Source: Sacculina carcini (Eukaryota > Arthropoda > Thecostraca > Sacculinidae). Taken from it: a stretch of 64,000 nt of DNA. The stretch spans positions 5,380,940-5,444,939 of the forward strand of contig OU696577.1 in NCBI GenBank assembly GCA_916048095.2, given 5' to 3'. Below are positions 46,947-58,800 of the stretch, piece after piece. The position numbers and the translations under genes were made by a program. Within the stretch, counting starts at the first letter, position 1, and every line of letters starts with the position of its first letter. The notes beneath the pieces are model-generated. The model did not search any database, was not told where the DNA came from, and worked only from the letters and a program-made list of their open reading frames with translations.

Positions 46947-47074
46947 TGACTGTATTCCGTTTTTCTATGTCGCATGCAGTTGATGCACTTCTTTTCTTCA
47001 GCCTGAGACTGTTTCGCCGTGTGGTTGCCTGCACATACATGTATATGACAACACGGGCCATTTCCAGCAGCTCT

Positions 47075-47377
47075 TCATGTGAAATTTTCCGCCACGTGTC
47101 CATATCTCTGGTAGTGGTAGCACACAACTGCATGGAAGCTGTCCATAATCTTGTACTGTCCCCAGTCCAGTCGCAATGCGTCATTACATTTCCCAATCGC
47201 ACTTCGTACCTCGGCATCGCATTTAATAATAAAATGACGAGTTCCCGCAGCAGCCTTTTTTGTACTTACCACACTCATACGTTGTTCGATACTTTCAATC
47301 TTATTGAGTGCATCATTTTTTTCTATCAGTTTTTCTACAATGCCTTCGCTCTCTTCCGCATTGACATTGCATATCAT
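47075..47377 (-). pseudogene. LINE ORF1 (Gag-like), 3' part
   Basis: It reads MICNVNAEESEGIVEKLI and ends VVCYHYQRYGHVAENFT before a stop. That end is a CCHC zinc knuckle in which the second and last Cys are replaced (Tyr and Phe). The next knuckles continue in another frame (HCANDRCCPVL near 46950). It continues the ORF1 piece on the far side of the gypsy element. Confidence 0.8.
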
Positions 47378-47606
47378 TGTGGGAGTGCGCAGCGTAAAGA
47401 AAGTTACCTCAACAGATGTCGCTAGCAGTCGGGCATCGGGAGTGGGTCGTCTGCTTATGCTACTGAGCCGTTTAAGTGAACGGCAGTGAAGTGTTGAAGC
47501 CCGCGTGTTCAGTGTGTGCTGCTCTTGTTAGTCGCTACTTTCATTTGTGTTACAGTGTTGTTTGCGCGTTATGGTTATCGTGTTAATACAGTCTCAGACT
47601 TGAACA
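47378..47606 (+). repeat. 5' LTR of the gypsy element
   Basis: 229 bp, TG...CA. The A of the gag ATG is its last base. It lacks a roughly 40-bp internal duplication present in the 3' LTR. Confidence 0.9.
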
Positions 47607-48484
47607 TGGCGGAGCCGACAGGATCCAGTGATACTCATTCAATGAGTTATTCTTCATTTTCATGGAGCGGGAAAATTTATGTGCCAGCAAAACTGGATCT
47701 ATCTATTGACCGAAGTGAGGCGTTCACGTTGTGGCGAGAGCGCTGGACCGACTACGTGCTACTTTCCGGTCTGAAAAGTCAGAGTAGGGAAGTTCAGATG
47801 GCAGTATTTCGGTCGTGCATCAGCGACGAAAGTCTGAGAATTGTAAAAGCCTCGATATTGCCGAAACAGACAAGAACAATGTGGACGTCATCATGCGACA
47901 CTTGGATGTTTATGCCAAAGGGCAAGTAAACGAGGTGATCGAGCGCAAAAACTTCAACTCACGTGAGCAAAGAAGTGGCGAGTGCTTTGACGATTTTCTC
48001 ATCAGCCTGCGCGTATTGGGCATGTCGTGTAATTTTTGTGGCAAATGTCAAGATTGTCTCGTCCGCGATCGCATCGTGGTGGGCATGCGAGACACAGCCA
48101 CCATTAAGAAGCTGTGTAGCGTGAAAAGCTTGGACCTTCCGACGGCTATCGATATTTGTAGAGCTGGAGAAGCCGCCAGTCGCGACACGGAGAAAATAGA
48201 GACCGATAGAGTCGGCAGAGTGCACGGTGTTCGCAGTGGCTTCAGTAAGCATGCCAGCTGAGCACCTTCGATTTCTGAACCAGTGTCCCTGGTGCGGAAG
48301 ACAACACGCGCATAAAGGCAAGTGCGCAGCACATGACCAAAAGTGCAGAAGATGTGGCAAATTAGGTCACTTTGCGACGAAATGCAAGACATCCCTCGAT
48401 GACCGAGATCGCGCCGAGAATATAACCTTAAACATAATCTTTGCCTTTGCCTTTGCCAATATAACCTTAAACCTTAGAACATAA
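47606..48484 (+). pseudogene. gypsy gag (capsid/nucleocapsid), frameshifted
   Basis: ATG at 47606 opens MAEPTGSSDT; the frame is lost near 47860 and gag continues in another frame (EQRSGECFDDFLISLRVL), then a third (from about 48240). The nucleocapsid has two zinc knuckles, CPWCGRQHAHKGKC and CRRCGKLGHFATKC. At least two frameshifts make it non-functional. Confidence 0.88.
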
Positions 48485-48516
48485 CCTTTGCCAACAAACA
48501 GTGGAAAAACAGGTAT

Positions 48517-51500
48517 GTGTCAGCAGCGATTGTTTCAAGCGTCATGTCAGTCCGAGCTCCCCGTGTGTATGTTGTCGTCGATGGACGTGTGACGGTGTCT
48601 GCTTTGCCGGACACAGGAGCCCACATTACATTGGCTGGGGTGGATGTGTTAGAAACATTTGAGCACATCAACAACCTGCTGCCCAGCACGGATCGACCAT
48701 ATTCAGCCGATGTCACCAGAATGTGTCCAATCGGTATATGTCCAACGACCGTTTCCCTCGGCGAGTCGTCAGTCGAAGTGGACGTGCATGTACTCAAATG
48801 AGTATCCGGAATGCTTCTGTCGTGGAACGTGTGTCGAGAATTGGGCATCATCCGAGGGACTATCCGAATCAAATGAACCCGTCCGCGGTGAACATCGTCG
48901 CAGAGACCAACGATCGAAAGCGCATATCGTCAGCTGAAGATGTCATCAGTGAATTTCGCGACGTCTTCAGTGAAGAGATTAAATGCTTGCCGGGTGAATC
49001 GTTCAAGATCAGAGTCGCCGATGGTAGCAGACCTCACAGCGTCACAGCGCCGTGTCGGGTGCCACTCCCGCTACGTGATGCCTTGAAAGAGGAACTGCAC
49101 TCACTGGAGTCACAAGGTATCATCACTCGTGTAACAGAACCGACGGAATGGTGTTCCCCAATCGTGGTGACGCCGAAAAAAGGTGGGAAAATTCGTCTGT
49201 GTGTCGATTTCACCAAACTCAACCGATGCATTCAGAGAGAATGGTTTCAGTCCAGTACACCAGCCGAGTGCGTAGTATCTATGGTAACGGCTGAAGCAAA
49301 ACGTTTTGCAGTGTTTGACGCAGCTAAAGACTATCATCAGTGCCCGCTCAGTCCGGAAAGCCAACCGTTGACCACCTTCATCACTCCGTTTGGTCGATAC
49401 ATGTTCCGCCGTGCACCGTACGGCATCTCGTCGATATCTGACCACTACTATCGTCGGATGGACGAGGCTCTTGAGGGACTGACGGGAGTCTAAAGACTAG
49501 TAGATGACGTCATCATTTATGGCATCTCAAAAGAGGAGCTTCAAGAACGTGCCACCAATTCCTTGGTCATATGCCGTGAGCGGAAAATAACTTTGAATCG
49601 CAGCAAAGTTCAGTATATGCTGCCACGGTGTAAATTCGCAGGATTCGAAGTCAGTGCAAGCGGGCATTCTATCGACACTGCTCTGAACGAAGGTATCTCG
49701 AAATTCCCGGTTCCGACAAAATTGACGAATCTGCGCTCATTCTTTGGTCTGTGCAACCAAATCGGTTCATTTTCGCCGGATCTGTCAAAATGGTTGGTTC
49801 CTCTTCGTGGATTTTTGAGCACGAAAAACACGTTTTTGTGGGAAGATCGGCATACTGCAGCATTTCATGAAGCACGAAAAGTTTTGTCATCACAAGATGT
49901 GCTGAAATATTTCGACGCTAAAGCTCCGACACATCTGCATACAGATGCTAGTCGTCTGAACGGGCTTGGCTTCATACTTCAACAAAAACAGCCAAATGGC
50001 GAAATGGGCGTCGTGCAATGTGGATCGCGCTTCCTGAACGACGCAGAAAGCCGCTATGCCGCGATCGAATTGGAGTTGCTGGCCATAGTGTGGGCATTCA
50101 AAAAATGTCGCCCGTTTCATTCCGGTCTTGAACACTTCGAGGTTTTGACAGATCATCGACCATTAGTACCAATCCTCAACTCAAAATCGATCGATGACCT
50201 GGCTAATCCGCGACTACAGCGTTTGCGGTTTAAACTGGAAGAGATTGGAACATTCTCCGCTCGATGGGTCCCGGGGGAGCAGCACACTGCCGCTGACGCG
50301 CTTTCGCGGCATCCCGTTTCGTCTGCAATGGATAAAGAAGAGGCCGATGACGGCACGACCATCGCTGCGTGCGTCACTACGGATCCAGAGATCCCCGATC
50401 TCAATCTACAGTAGCTGAAGGCGGAATCTGCAGCTGACCGTGAGCTACCGATGCTCCAGCAAACCATCATGGACGGATTTCCGGATCGCAAAGGCGATAT
50501 GAACAACAAGCTTCAACTTTACTGGCCTGTAAACGAACGACTGTCGGTGGAAGACGATCTGGTGTTCCTTGGTCGCCGGCTGGTCATCCCGAAGTCAATG
50601 AGGTCACAAATATTGCGTGACCTGCACGCGAGTCATACGGGCAAAGAAAAAACCAAGCAGCGAGCTCGGCAGGCCGTTTATTGGCCCGGTATTGATGTCG
50701 ACATCGACAACATCACTAAACATTGTGGTAAATGCCAATAGTACCTACCATCACAGGCGCCAGAAACCATGAAGCGTCATACAAAGGCTACTCGACCGTT
50801 CAAATACGTCTCCGTCGACATTGTTGAACACGGAGGACACAAGTTCATCGTGCTGGTCGACCATCTCACAGGGTGGCAATTCGTCAACGACCTGTGATAA
50901 TCGGCGGTCACAAGACGTCTACTGGATACTTTCCGTAACATCTTCTGCATGGTGGGCGTGCCTGTGATAATCTACTCCGATGGAGGACCACAGTTCACAT
51001 CGGGAGAATTCGCTCGATTTGCGGAGCTATGGCGTTTCCAACAAGTGCGCTCATCACCCCATTACCCGCAATCGAACGGAAGAGCTGAGGCCGCCGTCAA
51101 ATCGGCCAAAGCGCTGATTAAAAAGTGCTGGGATGGGGGAGAGGAGGCCTTGACGCTGACAGCTGGGCCAAAGGCATACTTCAGCAGAGGAACACGCCTG
51201 GACCAGACGGCAGATCGCCGGCGGAGATTCTCTACGGTCGTCCGGTGAGAGACATGGTGCCTGCACACAGACGACAGTTAAGCTCAGAGTGGCAGAAGTC
51301 CAGCGAAGAAGTGGAGCGCGTGATGGACACGTACGAGTGCAAATCCGAGGAGAGGTACAACCAGGGCACCAGAGACTTAACCGAGCTAAGCCCGGGAAAC
51401 AACGTCACGGTACAATGTCACGCGACCAAGGAGTGGACCAGTTATGGAGCGATCGTCGAGAAAATGCCGCATCGTCGATACCTTGTCAAGATGCTCAGCG

Positions 51501-51685
51501 GACGAGTGGTAGCTCGCAACCGACGACACATTCGCCTGAGATTCGGCCACGCTCTGAGGCTAGAAGTCCAGCCAACAAGTGCATCATCCGAAGGAGACGC
51601 AGCACAGAGGAGCGAGGAGCTATGGAGATCAACTCGCTCTCGTCGTCGTCCCCAAAGGCTCATCGAAGTCATGAAAATGACTTAG
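48517..51685 (+). pseudogene. gypsy pol: protease, RT, RNase H, integrase, broken
   Basis: Order seen: protease with active-site LPDTGAH (about 48610); RT with KIRLCVDFTKLN and the LVDDV catalytic box (about 49499); RNase H with LHTDASRLNG and LTDHRPL; integrase with an HHCC finger (HASHTGKEK to HCGKC), core Asp in SVDIVEHGG and SDGGPQF, Glu in the NGRAEAAVK segment, and a GPY/F-like tail (VKMLSGRVVARNRR). Stops lie at 49491, 50412, 50739, 50895 and 50898. There are frameshifts in the protease-RT join and near 51150. Confidence 0.93.
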
Positions 51686-51690
51686 GGGCG

Positions 51691-51958
51691 TGTGGGAGTG
51701 CGCAGCGTAAATAAAGTTACCTCAACAGATGTCGCTAGCAGTCGAGCATCGAGAGTGGGTCGTGTGCTTAGCGCTAGCAGTCGGGCATCGAGAGTGGGTC
51801 GTCTGCTTATCCTACTGAGCCGTTTAAGTGAACGGCAGTGAAGTTCTGAATCCCGCGTGTTTCGTGTGTGCTGCTCTTGCTAGTCGCTACTTTCATTTGT
51901 GTTACAGTGTTGTTCGCGCGTTATGGTTATCGTGTTAATACAGTCTCAGACTTGAACA
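51691..51958 (+). repeat. 3' LTR of the gypsy element
   Basis: 268 bp, same ends as the 5' LTR. It is longer because GCTAGCAGTCG(A/G)GCATCGAG plus flanks is tandemly duplicated. Confidence 0.9.
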
Positions 51959-51981
51959 CTGGTTGCAACTTTCTTACCGTT

Positions 51982-52533
51982 TTAGTTGAAATGTCTGAGA
52001 CGTTTTTTCAATTTGGTTGCGGCAGCATCTCTCTCTTCCTTTTTCTCAAAGTTCATCACCATTTTTCCTTTGTTCGTAAACTTGGTTTGCTTCACCGGGA
52101 CATGTTTTAGCACTGCAACCATCTCCGGTTTTTTTACTTTCAACGTTTTTTCTTCGTTGGTGGCCGACACCAACAGCAGGTTCTTCTTGTTTCCTTTTTT
52201 GACTGCTGTCAGCCACGGTGACTCACCTGATTTCTCCTAATTTGCTTCCGGTTGGCTTTCATCCTTCGTCGTCTTCACAATTATCTCCAGTTCTTCCACC
52301 TTCTTCGTAACTTCTTCCAATTGTCTTGCCAACTTATCATCTCTGAAATTTTTTTCTTGCAACTGTTTGTTGTTCTCCATCAATTCCTTGTTTTTTCCAT
52401 CAACTCCTTCACTTGGTTTCCTAGCATTTTGATCTTTCCTTCCTTCTCGGAGCAATTGCCACATGTCACAATTGCTTTTGGCAGATGTTGCCATGATGAA
52501 AATATTTCCAATTGAAAAATGCTCATGATACAA
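51982..52533 (-). pseudogene. LINE ORF1, N-terminal coiled-coil part
   Basis: From 52533 the minus strand reads a protein with a clear coiled coil (NKELMENNKQLQEKNF then LARQLEEVTKKVEELE). A TAG at 52237-52239 breaks it, and the same frame goes on with TKFTNKGKMVMNFEKKEERD. The gypsy element begins a few bases beyond the last readable part. It resembles ORF1 proteins of CR1/Jockey-type elements. Confidence 0.78.
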
Positions 52534-54478
52534 AAAACTAAATTGTTTTACTTTAATGCAGTTGGATATCAGAAATTAATGCAAATTATAGGAGCTACAA
52601 ACACGCGTCCGCCCGCAATGACTGCACAAAAGAAACTTGAAGAAACTATTTGAAGAAGAAACTATTTTTCCTCTCAACATATTTAGGATGATACGTGTCG
52701 ATAAAAATCAGCTGATAATGCAACAAAAATGTAATTGATTTTGTCACGAGATGTTTTTTCAAAGTAGCTTAGCACAAAAACCTGACCTTTTGGCGATAAA
52801 TGGTTGCCATGTCCGGATTCAGCAGTCAAAATATGCCTTAAAACAGTTGTAGAAATCTAGACAACATTTAAAAGGAAAAAATTGTTGCCCAGTGTTATCA
52901 ATTCACATTACAGGATGTCAGATACAGAATAACTGTTTGTCAAGTACCTGGCAGCGTTGATATTCGTGTGCGCGTATACGTCGGATTGGTATCGTCGGTT
53001 TTCGATATCTCATATACGCGTTAGGTATCTTTGTGTCGTGGATACAAATTTCGGCTTGTTTGGTTGTGGTATTTTCTGGTAGTGCCGGTCTTGTAATTTA
53101 TTCATTTATCGGGTTTCGAATTACTTGACTGTGAGGTACTCTGCATTTTTCGTTCAGTAATCGTCAGTTTTCCAATTACTCTTGCACTGCGATCCTTGGT
53201 ATCTCATCTTTGAGTTCTGGTTTCTTCACTATCTGAGTACATCATAAACTAATGAGTATCAGGAACTTTGAAGTCTTTGCATGCAGAAGTTCATCGAACT
53301 CGCGTGCTTCAACCTTAGGAAATTAACATGCATATACATTATGCAGACGGAGGTGAGATGCGTATATTCATTCAATGCAAAATAAGGCAATACAAAAATT
53401 AACCATATAGGAACGCGGGGCGGAAGTTAGGAACACGAGCATTCGCCAAAATACGAGTTACAACAACAGCAACCAAACAAAAAATACAAGTTATTGTGTT
53501 AGCTCTTTCATGGTTTGTATGAAGTACATTCAACTCACGAACTTTGTGTTGCTCGTCGCTCTGCTGGAGTATATGGGAAGTGTTTGAATCGGAAATGGTT
53601 TTGAATATTTGACGTAAACATCCGAAAATTCGGTGTGATGGCTAATTAACGTAAAGAAGAAAAAGAAGTGCTCAAAATTATGGTTTTAAGGAACTCCACT
53701 TGTGAAAAAGTGTACCTTACTGCTGGTTTCGACCGCCACTCGAGCATAACGATCAGATGGGTGCTACTGTCAATTTTGGTAGGTATTTGGGGACATACGG
53801 TCCTTGGTCAGTTGGCTAGTGGTTTCTAGATCGTCCGCCAGGTGGATAAACGCACTATTGTGGCGCTCCACCGCAGCAGTGACCTTCCAACATCCTCGGT
53901 CACAATGACGAGGATTTGGACCAACTGCTGCCACTGCATCACGGCACAGGAGACGATCTTAAAACATGTGAATGACTATTTTCCAGATTTGCCATTATCA
54001 GTGGGAGTGTAAGTTTGATAACAGATGTTGGATTGGTGCATCAGAATGTAATGTGCATTGGATAAGCAAATGCGATAATGGGTGATCTGTTTCAGCTGTT
54101 AAGTGGTTTACACTTTCATTGAATTGTTTTTGACCGTAATCGTAATTTTGACCGTGTCAGCATTGAATCAAGATTTAAAGATCGTGAGTAAGGACTGACA
54201 TACTCTATTATGAGCCTTCACATAACGGTACCGTGGACTTATGGTGTATGGATGAAATTCATTCAGCATATCATACAATATTAGGCGAATTGGATTAGCT
54301 AATTAAAGCTATATTAGTGGAAGATTCTGTCGAACGGAAGAGTCAGTCATCGCGCTCAAATGAGGCTTTAATATTGAATCAAGCGTCTCATGTCAGAGTG
54401 GCGTTAATCTTCGCTCTGATCGCGGCGTTATCACGTCGTTATCTATTCACTGTGTTATCTATCGTTTTTGGTCATTAC
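52534..54478. other. Intergenic, nothing recognised
   Basis: No ORF with a domain and no clear repeat. A 5' UTR exon of the zinc-finger gene could lie here, but I see no decisive splice signals. Confidence 0.5.
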
Positions 54479-55725
54479 TAGGGCTGTCAAAAGTTAATAA
54501 AGTTACTTTTTCACCTAGAGGTCACTTTTTCATAAGCTACCTAAAACTGCATGAAAAAGTTGTGTACGATAATTATTAAAAAAGTTATTAGGTTACCAAA
54601 AGTTACTTTTTCATCGTTAGGTTGCTTTTTTTGCTTTTAGGTTACTTTTTTATCGTCAGGTTACCTTTTGTTATTTTTCTTGTTATTAGGCAAGTTTACC
54701 ACGAAGTTTGGTGATTTTTTGCAGATAAGAGGCACAAAAACGGTATATATGAAGATAAAATAGGAAAAGAGATGGAATATTAGGTCTGAAGATCAAGAAA
54801 TGTCAAAATTTCTGCTGTTAGGATCAAGCAATTGATATTCACCTCTATATCTGTGCTACTCGATATTTATACGTTTTTGGGTACGCAGGATAGCGTCATT
54901 CCATTTTAGGAAATGTCCACGAACCGGAGGGTGTCGTGAGATGTTTGGAGCGTGGTATAGTACGATGTGTGAGCTCTATACCAGATACTGCACTGTAGCA
55001 CTTGACAGTACGCATTTACTTTAACAGGAATTAGCACGTGATTTTCAGGGCGTGAGATAGCGCCATTTTCCCACGTTTGACATTTATAAGACTGTGAGCA
55101 CAGTGCTACATATGGGAGGACGGGGGGCATTCACACATGCAGTGTTTACGCTCACACTAATATACACTAATATGTACCAGCTGTATCACGTGCTATTTGA
55201 TAAAAAGTTCCATTGAAACAATATAAAGAACATTATTGCGACCATTATTAAAAATATTTACATTTGCAATTAGTGTATTTCACTTTTGTATTAGTTTAAC
55301 ACTTAAAATTGCATTTTGATGGTTATGCTTTTTTGCGATGTTAGCCAAATAATATTAAGTCAATTTTGGTGATTTGTAAAATGGTACCAGATCGGAGAGA
55401 GGGTGGAAAAATAGTACCAACTCGGAAAGAGGATAGAAAAGAAGGACTGGTGTATTTTCTTCCGTCAGAACTACAAACAGAAATTGACATTTTTTGAAGG
55501 ATGTTATTTTTACGAAGGTTAGGTTATTTTTAGGATACTTTTTATAGGTTTTAGGTTACTTTTTATGTTCACAAACAAACAACAAATAAACCGTGTATTT
55601 CACATAGCGCACTAATCAGAAAATGCCTGATAAACATGTGATAAAGCGATACAAAAGTGATAATAACATTAAAACTCATAGGTTATTTTTAGGTTAATTT
55701 TTAGGTTACTTTTTTGACAGCCCTA
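54479..55725. mobile_element. hAT-like non-autonomous element, 1.25 kb, perfect 8-bp target duplication
   Basis: Ends TAGGGCTGTCAAAAG and TTTTTTGACAGCCCTA are inverted repeats. GTCATTAC flanks both sides exactly (54471-54478 and 55726-55733). Sub-terminal regions are packed with AGGTTACTTTTT-type repeats in inverted arrangement. There is no transposase ORF. Confidence 0.93.
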
Positions 55726-55787
55726 GTCATTACTGTTTGCTTGACTTCTATATGTGTACGTGTATGCGTAGATGACACAGTGATGCC

Positions 55788-58202
55788 ATGTCCACCACTG
55801 GCACGAGGTTGTTGGAGCTTGACGCGGCCAGGTCGGCGGACAACTTTCTCCACACTTCCTCGTTGTCATCTGACAGCAGCGACGACGAGCACGTGGCCGG
55901 GGGTCTGTCACCGTCAATATCGGCGCGACTGGCGGCCACCGCGCCAGCACGTGACTCGTGCTGTGTGTTGTGTGGCTGCGAGATAGCGGCCCTGAACTGC
56001 TCCCGTCTGCTAACAACCTACTCTCGTTTCAGTCGGCGCACACTGGCCATGTGCCTCGACCAGTTGCTGGCCGAGCAGCTGCACCTGCCGGCTGACCAGC
56101 TACAGATGGACAGCTGTGTTTGCGGCAGCTGCGAGCAACTGCTGCACTTTGTTGATTGTTTGTACAGTCAGCTGGAGGCAGTTCGTCGCCGTGTGTTGGT
56201 GTCGCTACACGGTGCGCGTGTCAGTCAGACTGGCGATCCAGCGCTGGCGGTGTGTTCTGAGCTGTCGCATAACGTCTCCGTGACTCCCGTGTCGCTGCAG
56301 GCGGACATCGCACACGTGCAGCACAGCTCGCAACAGAAAGAAGAGCGACAGGAAGGTGGCGATGTCGACGACCAGATGGAGAACCAGTGTCATCTGTGTA
56401 CGCTGGCGTTCAACAACAGAGGCGCCTATTTGCGTCACATGATGTCCACGCATCCGTCGAAGAAGTTCAATATGCCCTCCACGCGACCAAAGCCCAGCAA
56501 GCCGTCGGAATCCTCACAACCGCCGACCACCTATGTGGAGTTTGACAGCGCCGAGTCGTTGCGGGGCCAGGTCGAGTATTTGGTCACTCACACGGCACCG
56601 CCTGTCAATGGCTACCGCCCAGTAGACATGAATGATGTTGAAAAGATCTCACACTTGATCAACGAAGAGGACTGCAATCACCTGAAGGCCGGTGTGTCCA
56701 CCGAGTGCAGCAAGTGTGGTCTAGTGTTTGAGTCGGCCGATGACTTGGGCAACCACCTCAAATGGGGCCATCGAAAGCGTTTCTCGTGTCGCGGATGTCT
56801 GCAGGACTTCAACACGCGCATGGAGGTGAAGCGACACAAGGCTGAGTGTCGCGTATCTATGGAAGTGTTCCGGCCGCGACAGTGCATTGTGTGCGGCAAG
56901 TACGTCAAGCAGATGCGCCAACATATGCGGCGACACCGTATCAGGGGCGATTTTGTCGAGCAGCTGGCCAAGGTTGCCGTCGAGATAGGCTCGGACAAGG
57001 AGGACGGTGTCGGCGGTGATGATGGTGCGGGATATGAAACAGTGGCTAATGGAGGGGACGACGCCTCCTCGGTCCCAGCCGACGGTGAAAGTGCGTGTCA
57101 CACGACCAACGCCGCCACCGCCGCAGTTGGTGCCCGCAGACAGGCACGTACCTCGGGCGGCGTGTGTCCCGTGTGCCACAAGTTCGTGCCGCACCGACTG
57201 CAGCGACACGTAGACGCACACGCGCGCCGCGGCCACACCACTTGCCCCATCTGCCGCAAGCGGTTCAGTAGACACGACGTGCTCGACGCGCACATCAAAC
57301 GCGTGCACGTGCGCGAGCGCAACTTTGTATGCGGCCAGTGCGGCAAGACGTTTGTGTCGTTGTTCAGCATGCAGCGCCACCAGATGCTGCACACAGGCGC
57401 GTTCCGCTACTTCTGCCGCCGCTGTCACGCCGGATTCCGACAGAAGACGCAGCTGGTGATGCACACGAAGCGACGGCACGGCGGAGAATCTCAGTACTCA
57501 GAGCAGTTGATGGTGGACGCACACGACGCTTCCTCTCTGATCGACCTGGTGGAGTCAAGTGCCGCCGCCGCTGGAGATCAAGGCATCGCCCCGGCCTTCT
57601 CGTCGCACTATGTCGGCGCAGATACCAGCCTGGACATCGACTCGGCCGAGCTGCGCTTCATGTGTCAAGAATGCGGCGCGGGCTTCAGTCAGCGGCGGGC
57701 CCTGACCACGCACATGCGGCGCCAGCACGGTATCGAGAACGTCGTGTTTGAGGACGTGCAGCTGCGCGTCGCCAGCGAGACAGTCGATCCGTCTTTATTG
57801 ACCGTCGAGGACGGAGTGGCCGTCGGGTCGGTGGTGCTGGCGTCGTCGGCTCAACAGCCCGCCTCTCACGTTCCGACCGGCTCCTCAGTGCTCGTCACGC
57901 ACGATCTGCCCGTCACTGACTCAATTGACGCCCAGCATCATCCTCAACCGCAGCAGCACGAGTCAGCGGAGATGGCGGAGGGAGGACAGGAAGTGGTGGA
58001 GGGAGACGAGGCAGTGTTTGTGGGAACGGTGAGCGATCACTGTGCCGACGCTGTCCATCCGACCGTGTTCACGGTCTCGAGCAATGCCGGACAGTCGTCG
58101 CCCGTCGGACCTCTGCACGAGCACAAGCAGCACTTGTCGGCCGAACAAGCGGTGATGATGGTGCAGGAGACGGCAGTGGTGACCACAGAACAGTGGTGGT
58201 GA
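55788..58202 (+). CDS. ZAD-like C2H2 zinc-finger protein, 804 aa
   Basis: A probable nuclear DNA-binding regulator; target unknown. A ZAD-like domain (about residues 57-135) has CxxC pairs at 59/62 and 112/115, the spacing of zinc-finger-associated dimerisation domains. Nine C2H2-type fingers follow: about 201-222, 307-328, 334-354 (C2HC), 366-383 (short), 460-478 (short), 486-507, 515-535, 543-564 and 626-647. Fingers 6-8 form the only tight array. Linkers are acidic or Ala/Gly-rich. The C-terminal 150 residues are acidic and Gln/Val-rich, like an activation region (inference). The ORF is intronless. GCGTAG just before 55772 could be an acceptor, with a tiny upstream ORF (ATG 55772, TGA 55781). 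The GC-rich third positions and clean frame argue for a functional gene. ZNF276 also carries a ZAD but orthology is not shown. Confidence 0.92.
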   Translation: MSTTGTRLLELDAARSADNFLHTSSLSSDSSDDEHVAGGLSPSISARLAATAPARDSCCVLCGCEIAALNCSRLLTTYSRFSRRTLAMCLDQLLAEQLHLPADQLQMDSCVCGSCEQLLHFVDCLYSQLEAVRRRVLVSLHGARVSQTGDPALAVCSELSHNVSVTPVSLQADIAHVQHSSQQKEERQEGGDVDDQMENQCHLCTLAFNNRGAYLRHMMSTHPSKKFNMPSTRPKPSKPSESSQPPTTYVEFDSAESLRGQVEYLVTHTAPPVNGYRPVDMNDVEKISHLINEEDCNHLKAGVSTECSKCGLVFESADDLGNHLKWGHRKRFSCRGCLQDFNTRMEVKRHKAECRVSMEVFRPRQCIVCGKYVKQMRQHMRRHRIRGDFVEQLAKVAVEIGSDKEDGVGGDDGAGYETVANGGDDASSVPADGESACHTTNAATAAVGARRQARTSGGVCPVCHKFVPHRLQRHVDAHARRGHTTCPICRKRFSRHDVLDAHIKRVHVRERNFVCGQCGKTFVSLFSMQRHQMLHTGAFRYFCRRCHAGFRQKTQLVMHTKRRHGGESQYSEQLMVDAHDASSLIDLVESSAAAAGDQGIAPAFSSHYVGADTSLDIDSAELRFMCQECGAGFSQRRALTTHMRRQHGIENVVFEDVQLRVASETVDPSLLTVEDGVAVGSVVLASSAQQPASHVPTGSSVLVTHDLPVTDSIDAQHHPQPQQHESAEMAEGGQEVVEGDEAVFVGTVSDHCADAVHPTVFTVSSNAGQSSPVGPLHEHKQHLSAEQAVMMVQETAVVTTEQWW

Positions 58203-58800
58203 CGTGCCTCACACGGGCACGTCATCAACTGGAGGTTGCAGATCAGTGGCGATGACGTGTCATTGTGTCAAATACGGTCAGAGATCAACCGAGCCTGCCT
58301 TACTGGTCTGTGTGTGATTTTGCGGGAATTTTCGCATTAGCGTGTGTGTTGTCTAAGAACCTCTGGAATGATATACTGTGTTGTCTGTCGGTTAAGCCGC
58401 TCCAACATGTAATGATATGTCGGCTGTTGCGTTTGCGCGGCGTATATTAGTTAATGCATATGTCGTATGCCATTCTCCCCGATGTGACAGCTATTTTGAG
58501 ACCACATTACCAGTTCAGTGTATTTGTTATAGCGCACGTTACTTGATCACGCTGAACTGACACCGATTAAGCGAGCAGTGATAACTGAAAATATTGTTCA
58601 ACGATGGACGCATTGATAACTAACGCAGTGAAACTACACAATCTATGTAAAACAACATAGAAGACGGACTTATACAAACAGGTAAACATATATACACTCA
58701 TAGACATACATACACGTACACAGGTACACTTATACACTGTTATTGTTGTCGTTTAGGCGTTTCGGCCGAACCGACCATTTCACGCATTCCACTTATACAC

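Larger units (their letters stand above)
47378..51958 (+). mobile_element. Ty3/gypsy LTR retrotransposon, decayed, inserted in the LINE
   Basis: Near-identical LTRs (47378-47606 and 51691-51958) start TGTGGGAGTGCGCAGCG and end CTTGAACA. Between them lie gag, protease, RT, RNase H and integrase in the Ty3/gypsy order, with no env. A purine-rich AGGGGCG precedes the 3' LTR. I see no 5-bp target duplication (ATCAT and CTGGT flank), which may mean decay or recombination. It is + strand inside a minus-strand LINE ORF1. Confidence 0.93.
45490..52533 (-). mobile_element. Non-LTR retrotransposon (CR1/Jockey-like), truncated and split
   Basis: On the minus strand: an ORF1 coiled coil (52533-52237), further ORF1 (to 51982), then after the inserted gypsy element more ORF1 with zinc-knuckle remnants (47377-46870), then the apurinic endonuclease start of ORF2 (46946-46251). 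The reverse transcriptase is missing: the element ends in the inverted duplication. The clade is inferred from the ORF1 layout and the endonuclease motifs only. Confidence 0.85.

Noticed and set aside
47378..51958. Endogenous retrovirus with env
   Set aside because: No envelope-like ORF lies between integrase and the 3' LTR; the layout is a plain Ty3/gypsy retrotransposon.
56721..57479. 252-codon minus-strand frame inside the zinc-finger gene
   Set aside because: A shadow of the GC-rich zinc-finger coding frame; no domain of its own.
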